A stretch of DNA of 11,908 nt from Bacillota bacterium (GTDB lineage: Bacteria; Bacillota; Bacilli; Calditerricolales; Calditerricolaceae): NCBI GenBank assembly GCA_017577925.1, contig PKQU01000041.1:1-11908 (forward strand), in the 5' to 3' direction. Below are positions 5,529-11,908 of this stretch, in pieces. The position numbers were made by a program, and so were the translations under genes. Within the stretch, counting starts at the first letter, position 1. Every line of letters begins with the position of its first letter. Below the pieces are notes generated by a model that saw only the letters and a program-made list of their open reading frames with translations, ran no database searches and was not told where the DNA came from.

Positions 5529-6200
5529 TCATGCGATAAAGTCTTGACGGACGGCGGCGGCTCCCGTCACCTTGGCAAACAGGTCGGCCGCCTCCTCGCG
5601 GGCGCGCGCGATGTCCGCTTCGGGAAAGCCGGGGGGAAGGTAGGCCACGTGGAGAAGATGGTGGGTGCCCTCCTGCACCTTGGTTCGCTCGGCATCCACG
5701 ATGGGGCTGCCAAAGGGCCCGGCGGCATCGGCGAGGACGGGTTTGCCGGCGCAGCTGTTCTCGCGGCCATTGAGGCCGAGGTAGCGTTCCTCGGCGCGAC
5801 CGAGGCGCAGGACCACGTCACCAACAATGGCGTCGCGGTTGTAGATGCCGCACGGAAGGCCATACTGGATGGACAGGAAATTGTTCAGGTCGACGGCGGC
5901 GTTGATCCACCCGAGCGGCTTGCGCTGGAGGATGCGGCGCAACAGGGCTTCGGCCGACGGGCGGTAGCGAGCCGGGTCGATGCCCAGGGCCCGAAAGGCG
6001 TCGCGCCAAGCCCGCACGCCGGCATTGCGTTCCAGTCCGCCGGTGTTTTCATAGGTGAGGCGCAGGTGCTCGTGGAACAGCTCGATGCGCCCGCGAAGCG
6101 CCGGCGGCGTGGGCGTGATGTGGGCCTCGTCCACCCAGGTGACAAGCAGGCGCAGACCGGGCAAGCGGTTCTTCAGTTCGGCATCGATGACCAGCTGCAA
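5529..6200 (-). CDS. free-standing B3/B4 domain protein (PheT B3/B4-like)
   Basis: 223-residue cytoplasmic protein resembling the B3/B4 domain of the phenylalanyl-tRNA synthetase beta chain, known as stand-alone proteins (COG3382-like) of unknown role. In PheT this domain edits mischarged Tyr-tRNAPhe, so an RNA or amino-acid-linked role is possible, but not shown. Family marks visible are WRDAFRALGIDPARYRPSAE (65-84), LLRRIL (86-91), NAAVDLNNFLSIQYGLPCG (100-118), YNRD, DVVLRLG and the acidic C-terminal half. The start is a TTG at 6198-6200, chosen because a strong AAGGAGGG lies 6 nt upstream and no ATG or GTG fits. It is divergent from the dihydrofolate reductase gene and converges on udg with a 35-bp gap and no clear terminator. 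Confidence 0.85.
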   Translation of the reverse strand: MQLVIDAELKNRLPGLRLLVTWVDEAHITPTPPALRGRIELFHEHLRLTYENTGGLERNAGVRAWRDAFRALGIDPARYRPSAEALLRRILQRKPLGWINAAVDLNNFLSIQYGLPCGIYNRDAIVGDVVLRLGRAEERYLGLNGRENSCAGKPVLADAAGPFGSPIVDAERTKVQEGTHHLLHVAYLPPGFPEADIARAREEAADLFAKVTGAAAVRQDFIA

Positions 6201-6314
6201 CGGGGTCCCTCCTTGTCCATCGTTTTTTTCTTTTTATACTTTTTTATACTATAGATCGCGGCAAACCCCAAGCGTCGCGGCGCGAGGATGGGATACGGAG
6301 AGGGGAGGGTGGAT

Positions 6315-6797
6315 GTGATCGTTCTGGTAGCGGCCATGGGGAGAAACCGCGTCATTGGCAAAGCGGGCGGCCTGCCGTGGCATCTGCCGGCCGATCTCGC
6401 CCGTTTCCGCCGCCTGACGACGGGGAAGGTCGTGCTGATGGGGCGGAAAACCTTCGAGGCCATCGGGCGCCCCCTCCCCAACCGCGTGAACGTCGTCCTC
6501 ACGCGTCGGCGCAGCTGGCGGCCCGAGGGGGTTCGAGTCGTCCACTCCGTAGACGAGGCGCTGGCGCGGTTCGGTGGGGATGACCTGTATGTGATCGGGG
6601 GAGCGACGGTGTTTCGCCAGTTCCTGCCGCTGGCGGAACGGATGCACCTGACCCACATCGAGATCGATGTGGACGGCGATGCCGTTTTTCCGCCCGTCGA
6701 TGCGGCGGAGTGGGCGGTGGTCGCCAGGGAGAAGGGCCCGAAGGACGCGCAAAACCCCTACGATTACTGGTTCGTGGAGTACCGGCGGCGGCACTGA
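6315..6797 (+). CDS. folA: dihydrofolate reductase
   Basis: Reduces dihydrofolate to tetrahydrofolate with NADPH, supporting thymidylate, purine and methionine synthesis; cytosolic. The 160 residues are the usual length. Family marks: NRVIGKAGGLPWHLPADLAR with catalytic Asp27 (in PADLA), MGRKTFEAIGRPLPNR for NADPH and folate binding, and YVIGGATVF as the late nucleotide-binding motif. The GTG at 6315 is preferred over the GTG at 6309 and the ATG at 6288: AGGGGAGG ends 6 nt before it and the protein then begins IVLVAAMGRNRVIG at the standard family start. No thymidylate synthase gene, its common partner, is adjacent. A small membrane protein gene follows after 42 bp, probably in the same operon. 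Confidence 0.95.
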   Translation: MIVLVAAMGRNRVIGKAGGLPWHLPADLARFRRLTTGKVVLMGRKTFEAIGRPLPNRVNVVLTRRRSWRPEGVRVVHSVDEALARFGGDDLYVIGGATVFRQFLPLAERMHLTHIEIDVDGDAVFPPVDAAEWAVVAREKGPKDAQNPYDYWFVEYRRRH

Positions 6798-6839
6798 GCC
6801 ACACTAAAGGGGACACCACCGGGTAAGGAGGTGGGGCGC

Positions 6840-7154
6840 TTGAACGCCCTGGCGAAACTGGTGCTGTTCCCGCTCATTCTCCGCCTATGGGGGTTGCGCG
6901 GCCCGTTCCAGGTGGGCATGTTCCTCGCCCTCGTCGGCGTGGTGGCCGATCGCCTCATTGTCCGGCGCTACGGGAACGGCCGGGGATTGGCCATGGGTCT
7001 TCCGTTCATGTATGCGACCCTGCGCACGGCCGGACAGGGTTCCCCCCTGCGCGCGGGAGGTGCCACGTTGGTGATGGGACTGGTGGAAGGGCTGCTTCAC
7101 GCCTGGTTGGTCACCGGGCGCCGCCCGTCTCGGAAGGGATCGCGGACGTGGTGA
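6840..7154 (+). CDS. small integral membrane protein, possibly DUF2512/YndM-like
   Basis: 104-residue protein with about three hydrophobic segments (roughly residues 3-17, 22-42 and 72-92), a conserved-looking ADRLIVRRYGNGRG link after the second, and a basic tail (GRRPSRKGSR) that would lie in the cytoplasm. The spacing of the second helix followed by D..I.....GN recalls the DUF2512 (YndM) membrane proteins of Bacillus, but the match is by eye and weak. The TTG at 6840 is favoured over the GTG at 6831 because the TAAGGAGGT site (6824-6832) overlaps that GTG and ends 7 nt before the TTG. It follows dihydrofolate reductase by 42 bp and is closed by a terminator at 7218, so the two genes look like one operon. 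Function unknown. Confidence 0.78.
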   Translation: MNALAKLVLFPLILRLWGLRGPFQVGMFLALVGVVADRLIVRRYGNGRGLAMGLPFMYATLRTAGQGSPLRAGGATLVMGLVEGLLHAWLVTGRRPSRKGSRTW

Positions 7155-7217
7155 AGCGGATTCGGTGCCGGCGCGCCGGTTGAGAGCCGGTGCCGGGAGG
7201 AGCGGAATGCCGTCACG

Positions 7218-7247
7218 GCCACGGGCGATGTGTCCGTGGTTTTTTTG
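7218..7247 (+). terminator. intrinsic terminator after the folA/membrane protein unit
   Basis: A 9-bp stem (7218-7226 with 7232-7240, two G-U pairs) closes GATGT and is followed by seven T to 7246. It lies 63 bp after the membrane protein stop and ends that transcription unit before the ATPase gene. The GC-rich stretch before it (7163-7196) also has pairing potential but no T-run. Confidence 0.8.
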
Positions 7248-7271
7248 TTTCGTCGTGTCGGGCTTCGCGCC

Positions 7272-7301
7272 TTGATTTTGCGGGCGGCGGCATGGGAAAA
7301 T
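7272..7301 (+). promoter_or_regulatory. weak candidate promoter for the ABC-class ATPase gene
   Basis: TTGATT (7272-7277) and GAAAAT (7296-7301) are 18 bp apart, each with four of six consensus bases. A promoter is expected here because a strong terminator lies just upstream. Confidence 0.3.
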
Positions 7302-7351
7302 AGCGGCATGGAACAAGAATCGAGAGCATCACACGCATGGAGGCGAAGGCG

Positions 7352-9085
7352 GTGGAACGGCTCAGGGCGATCCTAAAACGCATCGACGGACGCGGCTACA
7401 AAGCGTACAAGGAGCTGCAAGGCACCTACCGTGGCGACGGGTTCACCCTGTCTGTCGACCACGTTCAGGGGGATCCCTTCGCCCCACCGTCGCGGATCCG
7501 CGTGCGCATTCCCCTGGCGCGCACGGGGATTGCCCGCGAGACCTTCGCCACGCCGTGGCGGAAGACGGCGCTGGAAGATTTCCTGGCGCGCAGTGTGCAC
7601 CGGGCCATCGGTCGCCTCGCCCAGCGGCGGGGAACGGGAAAGAGCGGCCTCATTGCCATCGATGCCCCGGGGCAGGAGGTGCTGCCGCGCACGGCGGTTG
7701 TGGTCACGGATGAGGCGGTGGAGTTGCGCCTCTCGGTGGGGCTGCCGGCCCGCGGGCGCACCGTGCTGGGGCGCGAGGCGCTGGAGATGTTTACCGAGGA
7801 CATTCCGGCCCTCGTACGGCGGGGTATGCTGGAACGGGACGAGGAGGCGCTGCGTCGCCACCTGGAGCTTTCGGACCAGCAGGCAGCCATTCGCCGGTTT
7901 TTGCGCGAACACGGCTATGTGGCCTTTGTCGCCGACGGCGCCATCCTGCCGCGGGAAAGCGGCGTCAGCGACAAGCCGATGAAAGGATCGGGAGTGATCC
8001 CCTTTGTCTCGCCGCCGTCCCTCGCCGTGGAGATTCCCGTGCCCCATCGGGACAGGCCCTTGCGCGGCATGGCCATCCCCCGCGGGGTGACGCTCATCGT
8101 CGGGGGCGGTTACCACGGGAAAAGCACCCTCTTGCAGGCGCTGGAGCGCGGGGTGTACAACCACATCCCCGGTGACGGGCGGGAGTACGTCATCACCGAT
8201 GAGACGGCGGTGAAGATCCGGGCCGAGGACGGCCGGAGCGTGGTCGGCGTCGACCTGTCGCCCTTCATTCACAATCTGCCCTTCGGCAAGGACACGACGA
8301 ATTTCTGCACCGAGGACGCCTCGGGCAGCACTTCGCAGGCGGCGAACATCCTCGAGGCCCTAGAGGCGGGGGCGCGGGTGCTGCTCATCGACGAGGACAC
8401 CAGCGCGACGAACTTCATGATCCGCGATGCGCGCATGCAGGCGCTGGTGGCCAAGGAGAAGGAGCCGATCACACCCTTTGTCGACACCGTTCGCCCGCTG
8501 TTCGACACCTGCGGGGTGTCGGCGATTTTGGTCGTCGGCGGGTCGGGCGACTACTTCGACGTGGCGGACACGGTCATTCGGATGGACGAGTACACCGCCC
8601 ACGACGCGACGGAGGAGGCCAAGCGTATTGCCCGGGAAATGCGTACCGCCCGCCGCCCGGAAGGCGGCGAGCGCTTCGGCCCGCTCACGCCGCGTGTCGT
8701 CCTGCCGACGTCCTTCGACGCCCATCGCGGGAAAAAGGAAAAGGTGGAGGCCAAGGGCCTACATACGATTCTCTACGGAACGACAACGATCGACCTGTCC
8801 GCTGTCGAGCAGCTGGTCGACGCGAGCCAGACCCGCGCCATCGCCTACATTCTGCGCTGGATGGACAAGGTCGGCGCCGACGGGAGGAAAACCCTGGCCG
8901 AGCTCCTCGACGAGGTGTTTGCCCTCATCGCCGACAAGGGACTGGACGCCATCTCGCCATTCGTTGGCCAGCATCCTGGTGACCTCGCCCTGCCGCGGCG
9001 TTTCGAGGTGGCCGCCGCGGTGAATCGCTTGCGCACACTGAAGGTGAAGCAGGGGCGACCGGTGCCCTGTGGCGGAGGGCGATGA
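7352..9085 (+). CDS. predicted ATPase of the ABC class (PF09818/COG3044-like)
   Basis: A 577-residue soluble ATPase from a little-studied family whose members have ABC-type nucleotide motifs but no transport domains. Motifs in order: IDGRGYKAYKELQGTY near the N-terminus and DHVQGDPFAPPSRIRV at 36-51, both typical of the family; Walker A GGGYHGKST at 251-259; an ABC-signature-like SGSTSQAAN at 324-332; and Walker B VLLIDEDTSATNF at 343-355, with Glu348 placed as the catalytic base. Trypanosome MRB1590, a mitochondrial RNA-editing factor, is a family member, so RNA binding is plausible; the bacterial role is unknown. The GTG at 7352 is favoured because GGAGG lies 8 nt before it; the ATG at 7337, five residues earlier, has no good site. 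RNase HI follows 73 bp later with no terminator between. Confidence 0.88.
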   Translation: MERLRAILKRIDGRGYKAYKELQGTYRGDGFTLSVDHVQGDPFAPPSRIRVRIPLARTGIARETFATPWRKTALEDFLARSVHRAIGRLAQRRGTGKSGLIAIDAPGQEVLPRTAVVVTDEAVELRLSVGLPARGRTVLGREALEMFTEDIPALVRRGMLERDEEALRRHLELSDQQAAIRRFLREHGYVAFVADGAILPRESGVSDKPMKGSGVIPFVSPPSLAVEIPVPHRDRPLRGMAIPRGVTLIVGGGYHGKSTLLQALERGVYNHIPGDGREYVITDETAVKIRAEDGRSVVGVDLSPFIHNLPFGKDTTNFCTEDASGSTSQAANILEALEAGARVLLIDEDTSATNFMIRDARMQALVAKEKEPITPFVDTVRPLFDTCGVSAILVVGGSGDYFDVADTVIRMDEYTAHDATEEAKRIAREMRTARRPEGGERFGPLTPRVVLPTSFDAHRGKKEKVEAKGLHTILYGTTTIDLSAVEQLVDASQTRAIAYILRWMDKVGADGRKTLAELLDEVFALIADKGLDAISPFVGQHPGDLALPRRFEVAAAVNRLRTLKVKQGRPVPCGGGR

Positions 9086-9158
9086 CGCGACGGCCGTGCG
9101 GCGAGGAGGCCCGGCTGGGCGTTGGCCAACCGGTCGCGGGAAAGGAGACGGAGAACCG

Positions 9159-9596
9159 GTGAAAGAGGTGACGATCTACACCGACGGGGCCTGCTCGGGC
9201 AACCCCGGCCCGGGGGGATGGGCGGCCATTCTGCTTTATAAGGGACGGCGGAAGGAGCTGTGGGGATCCAGCGAGCACACCACCAACCAGCGTATGGAGC
9301 TGACGGCGGCCATCGAGGCGTTGCGTGTGCTCAAGGAACCGTGCAAGGTGACGCTGTACAGCGACAGCGCTTACCTGGTCAACTGCTTCCGGCAACGCTG
9401 GTTCGACCGCTGGCAGCAGAACGGGTGGAAGAACAGCAAGGGCGAGCCGGTGGAGAACCGGGACCTGTGGGAGGCCCTGCTGGCCCTTGCGCGCAAGCAT
9501 GACGTCACCTTTGTCAAGGTGAAGGGCCACGCCGACGATCCGCTCAACAACCGCTGTGACGCGCTGGCTGTGGCGGCCATTCCGCGTAAGCGCTGA
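9159..9596 (+). CDS. rnhA: ribonuclease HI
   Basis: Cuts the RNA strand of RNA-DNA hybrids, removing primers and R-loops. The 145 residues contain all active-site positions: Asp9 (YTDGACSGNPGPGGWA), Glu47 (NQRMELTAAIEAL), Asp69 (YSDSAYLVN) and Asp134 (NNRCDALA), with His124 in VKVKGHADD. The basic protrusion used by E. coli-type enzymes for substrate handling is present (RWFDRWQQNGWKNSKGEP, 80-97). The start is the GTG at 9159, set by GGAG 5 nt upstream and by the family's standard KEVTIYTDGA beginning; the longer frame from 9069 adds a low-complexity Gly/Arg stretch and overlaps the ATPase gene. QueG follows after 77 bp, so these genes probably form an operon. Confidence 0.95.
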   Translation: MKEVTIYTDGACSGNPGPGGWAAILLYKGRRKELWGSSEHTTNQRMELTAAIEALRVLKEPCKVTLYSDSAYLVNCFRQRWFDRWQQNGWKNSKGEPVENRDLWEALLALARKHDVTFVKVKGHADDPLNNRCDALAVAAIPRKR

Positions 9597-9673
9597 GGGG
9601 GTGATTTCGGCAGGCCCGCCGGCTCGCCGTCGTAACCGCGGCGGGACAAGCCCTGGCGAAAGGAGGGCGCACC

Positions 9674-10900
9674 ATGGACTGGCAGGCGCTCAAAGCGGAC
9701 GTGATCGCGTACGCCAAATCCATCGGCATCGACAAGATCGGCTTCGCGACGGCGGATCCCTTTGTCGAACTGAAGGCGCGCCTGGTCGAGCATCGGCGCA
9801 AGGGGTATGAGTCGGGCTTCGAGGAGCCCGATCTCGACAAGCGCACCGACCCGTCGCGGTCACTGCCGGGTGCCCGCTCCCTCATCGCCGTGGCCATGGC
9901 CTACCCGTCGCGGATGGAAAATCCGCCGAAATCGGCGCCGGGGGCCTACCGGGGCATCCTGTGCCGGGCGGCGTGGGGGGAGGATTACCACGTCGTGCTG
10001 CGCGAGCGGCTCGACCGGTTGGCCGGCTACATTCGCGCTCGCGTCCCCGACGCACAGTGCGTGGCCATGGTAGATACCGGGCCCCTGGTCGACCGCGCCG
10101 TTGCCGAGCGGGCAGGCCTTGGCTGGGTGGGCAAGAATACGGCCCTCATCACCCCGGAGTTCGGCTCGTGGGTGTACCTTGGCGAGTTGGTGACGAACCT
10201 GCCCTTCCCGCCTGATACGCCTGTCACCGAACAGTGCGGCGACTGCACTGCCTGTCTGGATGCCTGCCCGACCGGCGCGCTGGTGGGGCCCGGCCAGCTT
10301 AACAGCCAGGCATGCCTGGCGTATCTCACTCAGGTGAAGACGCCCATTTCCGAGGCCTTCCGCGACAAGCTGGGCAACCGCCTGTACGGCTGTGACACAT
10401 GTCAGGTGGTATGCCCGCACAACCGCAAGAAACACGCCGACCACCATCCCGAATTTCGCCCCGACCCGGAAGTGGCCAAACCGCTCTTGAAACCGCTTCT
10501 CTCCATGGGCAAGAAGGCGTTCCAGCAGCGCTTCGGTCGCAGTTCCGCGGCCTGGCGCGGGAAGAAGCCCATCCAGCGCAACGCCATTTTGGCCCTGGCC
10601 CATTTTCGCGATGCCTCAGCCATTCCCGAGCTGCTGGCCTTGGCGGAGCGGGATGAGCGGCCAGTCATTCGTGGCGCGGCGGCATGGGCGTTGGGCAAGA
10701 TCGGCGTGTCGGCCGGCGGGGCGACGCGGGATCGGTTGAAGGAAGCGCTGGCGGCGCTCGCAACGCGGGAGCGGGACGAGGAGGTGCGCCTCGAGCTGCG
10801 ACGTGCCCTTGAGCGACTGGGGGGTGTCGACTCGGGGAGGGGGCGCGGCGCCACCCGGGATGCCGCGGAAGATGGGGAACCGGGGGGAACCGCCCGGTGA
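9674..10900 (+). CDS. queG: epoxyqueuosine reductase QueG
   Basis: Last step of queuosine synthesis: reduces epoxyqueuosine at position 34 of tRNAs with GUN anticodons, using cobalamin and two 4Fe-4S clusters. The 408 residues show Asp134 in VDTGPLVDRA (the presumed proton donor), ERAGLGWVGKN, a ferredoxin-like region with Cys188, 191, 194 and 198 (CGDCTACLDACP), Cys214, and Cys240, 243 and 247 (CDTCQVVCPHN). Residues about 305-382 form HEAT-type helical repeats, as in Bacillus QueG. The last 25 or so residues are a Gly/Arg/Asp-rich tail that looks unstructured. The ATG at 9674 follows AAAGGAGG at 8 nt. The stop overlaps a possible upstream start of ogt, supporting co-transcription. Three target tRNAs (Asn, Asp, His) are encoded in the array at the start of this window. 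Confidence 0.96.
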   Translation: MDWQALKADVIAYAKSIGIDKIGFATADPFVELKARLVEHRRKGYESGFEEPDLDKRTDPSRSLPGARSLIAVAMAYPSRMENPPKSAPGAYRGILCRAAWGEDYHVVLRERLDRLAGYIRARVPDAQCVAMVDTGPLVDRAVAERAGLGWVGKNTALITPEFGSWVYLGELVTNLPFPPDTPVTEQCGDCTACLDACPTGALVGPGQLNSQACLAYLTQVKTPISEAFRDKLGNRLYGCDTCQVVCPHNRKKHADHHPEFRPDPEVAKPLLKPLLSMGKKAFQQRFGRSSAAWRGKKPIQRNAILALAHFRDASAIPELLALAERDERPVIRGAAAWALGKIGVSAGGATRDRLKEALAALATRERDEEVRLELRRALERLGGVDSGRGRGATRDAAEDGEPGGTAR

Positions 10901-10926
10901 GAGGATCGAAAGGGGAGGAGAAACCG

Positions 10927-11460
10927 ATGAGCGTTCGGGTATCTGCGGTGCAGTGGGAAAGCCCGCTCGGTCCCCTTACCGTGCTGGCCACAGCCGAGGG
11001 GGTGTGCTGGGTCGACTTTGCCGATCTCGAAGCGGCAAAGGCGGCCTTTGTTCGCCATGCCAAACGGTGGATCGGCCAACCGGTGTGGACGGATGCGCCG
11101 TTTTATGCCGCGGCTATTGCTCAGTTGCGGGAATATTTTGATGGATTGAGGCGGACATTTGACGTACCCCTCGTCCTGTACGGGACCACCTTTCAGCAGC
11201 GGGTGTGGCGTGAGCTGATGCGCATTCCGTACGGCCATGTCGTATCCTATCGTGAGGTCGCCTGCCGCCTGGGTCACCCGCGGGCGGTGCGGGCGGTCGG
11301 CCAAGCGGTGGGCGCAAACCCGCTTACCATTTTCGTACCGTGCCACCGTGTGGTGGGGGCCGACGGGTCTCTGGTTGGCTATGCGTCGGGACTGGAGCGC
11401 AAGCAATGGCTCCTCGCGCGGGAAGGGGCATGGCCGCTTGACGTGGCGGCGCGGGCCTGA
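10927..11460 (+). CDS. ogt: methylated-DNA-protein cysteine methyltransferase
   Basis: Suicidal repair protein that takes the alkyl group from O6-alkylguanine onto its own cysteine. The 177 residues comprise an N-terminal alpha/beta domain and the C-terminal winged-helix domain with FQQRVWRELMRIPYG, VSYREVACRLGHPRAVRAVG (arginine finger region) and the active site PCHRV with Cys139, followed by GYASGLERKQWLL. The ATG at 10927 lies about 6 nt after AAAGGGGAGGAG. A GTG at 10897 overlapping the queG stop is in frame but would add ten unusual residues. The close fit to queG (26 bp) suggests one operon. No adaptive-response Ada domain is fused. Confidence 0.94.
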   Translation: MSVRVSAVQWESPLGPLTVLATAEGVCWVDFADLEAAKAAFVRHAKRWIGQPVWTDAPFYAAAIAQLREYFDGLRRTFDVPLVLYGTTFQQRVWRELMRIPYGHVVSYREVACRLGHPRAVRAVGQAVGANPLTIFVPCHRVVGADGSLVGYASGLERKQWLLAREGAWPLDVAARA

Positions 11461-11616
11461 GGAGGGACGCGCTGTCCGGTGTGGCCCTTGCCTGCCGCGT
11501 GATTTCCCTCCGGATGGGATCAAGGGTCTTCCGAAGGTGTATGGACGTGGGACGCGGTGCGAAAACTAGACGTTGGCACCGGTTGCCCCAACATCACCAT
11601 GCGGAGGGATCAAGCC

Positions 11617-11908
11617 ATGGCGTTGTTGCCGTACGAACCGTTTCGGCAGATTGATGATTGGCGGCGTGGACTGGTTCGCTTGTTTGACGAAGGGTTTTGG
11701 CGGGAAATGTTTACCTCCGTTGGGCCGCGCGTCGACGTTTACGAGACGGCGGACGCGGTGGTGGTCCAGTGTGAACTCCCTGGCCTGGCGCAGCAGGACG
11801 ATGTCTCCATCACGGTGGACAACAACCAGCTGACCATCGCCGGAGTGATCCGGCGCCACACCGAAACGGCCGAGGACCGCAACCTGTACCGCCAAGAGCG
11901 GTTTTACG
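11617..11908 (+). CDS. Hsp20/alpha-crystallin small heat-shock protein (3' end beyond window)
   Basis: Small ATP-independent chaperone that holds unfolding proteins. The 97 visible residues hold a short N-terminal arm rich in aromatic and charged residues (LLPYEPFRQIDDWRRGLVRLF) and then the start of the alpha-crystallin domain: PRVDVYETADAVVVQCELPG, VSITVDNNQLTIAG and the RNLYRQERF strand. The frame is still open at the window edge, so the end of the domain and the IXI tail are not seen. The ATG at 11617 is set by GGAGGG 8 nt upstream; an in-frame ATG at 11599 precedes that site. The 156 bp before it show no CIRCE or CtsR-type operator and no convincing promoter. Confidence 0.92.
   Translation, partial: MALLPYEPFRQIDDWRRGLVRLFDEGFWREMFTSVGPRVDVYETADAVVVQCELPGLAQQDDVSITVDNNQLTIAGVIRRHTETAEDRNLYRQERFY

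Noticed and set aside
4783..5532. Minus-strand open frame of 249 codons
   Set aside because: It is the antisense shadow of the uracil-DNA glycosylase gene, whose Cys and motif residues are intact on the plus strand.
6225..6253. AT-rich tract as a terminator or promoter between the B3/B4 gene and folA
   Set aside because: It has T-runs and TATA-like words on both strands but no stem next to a T-run and no -35 box at 16-18 bp, so neither call can be supported.
7163..7196. Direct repeat CGGTGCCGG (7163-7171 and 7188-7196) with internal pairing
   Set aside because: Only two short GC-rich copies, no T-run and no recognisable riboswitch features; the clear terminator lies downstream at 7218.
7373..8272. 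Minus-strand open frame of 299 codons opposite the ATPase
   Set aside because: No ribosome site and no recognisable domain; the plus strand carries a full family protein.
9069..9158. Longer N-terminus for RNase HI starting inside the ATPase gene
   Set aside because: The added 30 residues are Gly/Arg-rich and unlike any RNase HI. The GTG at 9159 has a ribosome site and gives the family's usual start.
9615..9645. CCCGCCG/CGGCGGG inverted repeat between rnhA and queG
   Set aside because: The loop is 17 nt and no T-run follows. In GC-rich DNA such 7-bp repeats are common, so it is not called a terminator.
10402..11523. Minus-strand open frame of 373 codons
   Set aside because: It lies opposite queG and ogt, both of which have complete motifs. 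The translation is Arg/Pro-rich and typical of a shadow frame.
11461..11616. Possible heat-shock operator before the Hsp20 gene
   Set aside because: No CIRCE (TTAGCACTC-N9-GAGTGCTAA) or CtsR heptads were found. The imperfect palindrome around TTGGCACCGGTTGCC (11574-11588) is too weak to call.

Overview
The window reads as a chromosomal segment of a GC-rich, probably thermophilic member of the Bacillales (Firmicutes). The supporting signs are a Bacillus-like 5S rRNA, a long tRNA array directly behind it in which every tRNA encodes its CCA end, strong AAAGGAGG-type ribosome binding sites, an AsnO-like asparagine synthetase, a QueG with a C-terminal HEAT region, and a type 4 uracil-DNA glycosylase, a family common in thermophiles. 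A genus such as Calditerricola or Planifilum would fit, but that is a guess from gene content and base composition.

Positions 1-1501 hold the end of an rRNA operon: 5S rRNA followed by 13 tRNAs (Asn, Ser, fMet, Asp, Thr, Trp, His, Gln, Gly, Cys, Leu-UAA, Arg-ACG, Leu-CAA), a consensus-like promoter inside the array before tRNA-Thr, and a strong terminator. The order matches the Bacillus subtilis trnD-type array with Glu, Val, Phe and Tyr missing and Arg inserted. Positions 1569-3733 are on the minus strand: a glutamine-hydrolysing asparagine synthetase and a 54-residue two-helix membrane protein, with a hairpin between them. At 3837-4011 is a single tRNA-Gly(UCC) with its own promoter and terminator.

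Positions 4052-4844 contain two divergently transcribed XRE-type HTH regulators. Their back-to-back promoters each carry a TGCANAATGCA dyad placed 3 bp from the -10 box, inside the -35/-10 spacer. This looks like a two-promoter switch and is the most interesting feature here. A type 4 uracil-DNA glycosylase follows the smaller regulator closely.

From 5529 on there is a free-standing B3/B4-domain protein (minus strand, TTG start), then plus-strand genes: dihydrofolate reductase, a small membrane protein with a terminator, a predicted ABC-class ATPase, RNase HI, epoxyqueuosine reductase QueG, and a methylated-DNA-protein cysteine methyltransferase. An Hsp20 gene is cut by the window end. Several genes serve nucleic-acid maintenance or tRNA modification (Udg, RNase HI, Ogt, QueG). 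QueG acts on tRNAs with GUN anticodons, three of which (Asn, Asp, His) are encoded in the array at the start of the window. No CRISPR array, insertion sequence or prophage was seen.
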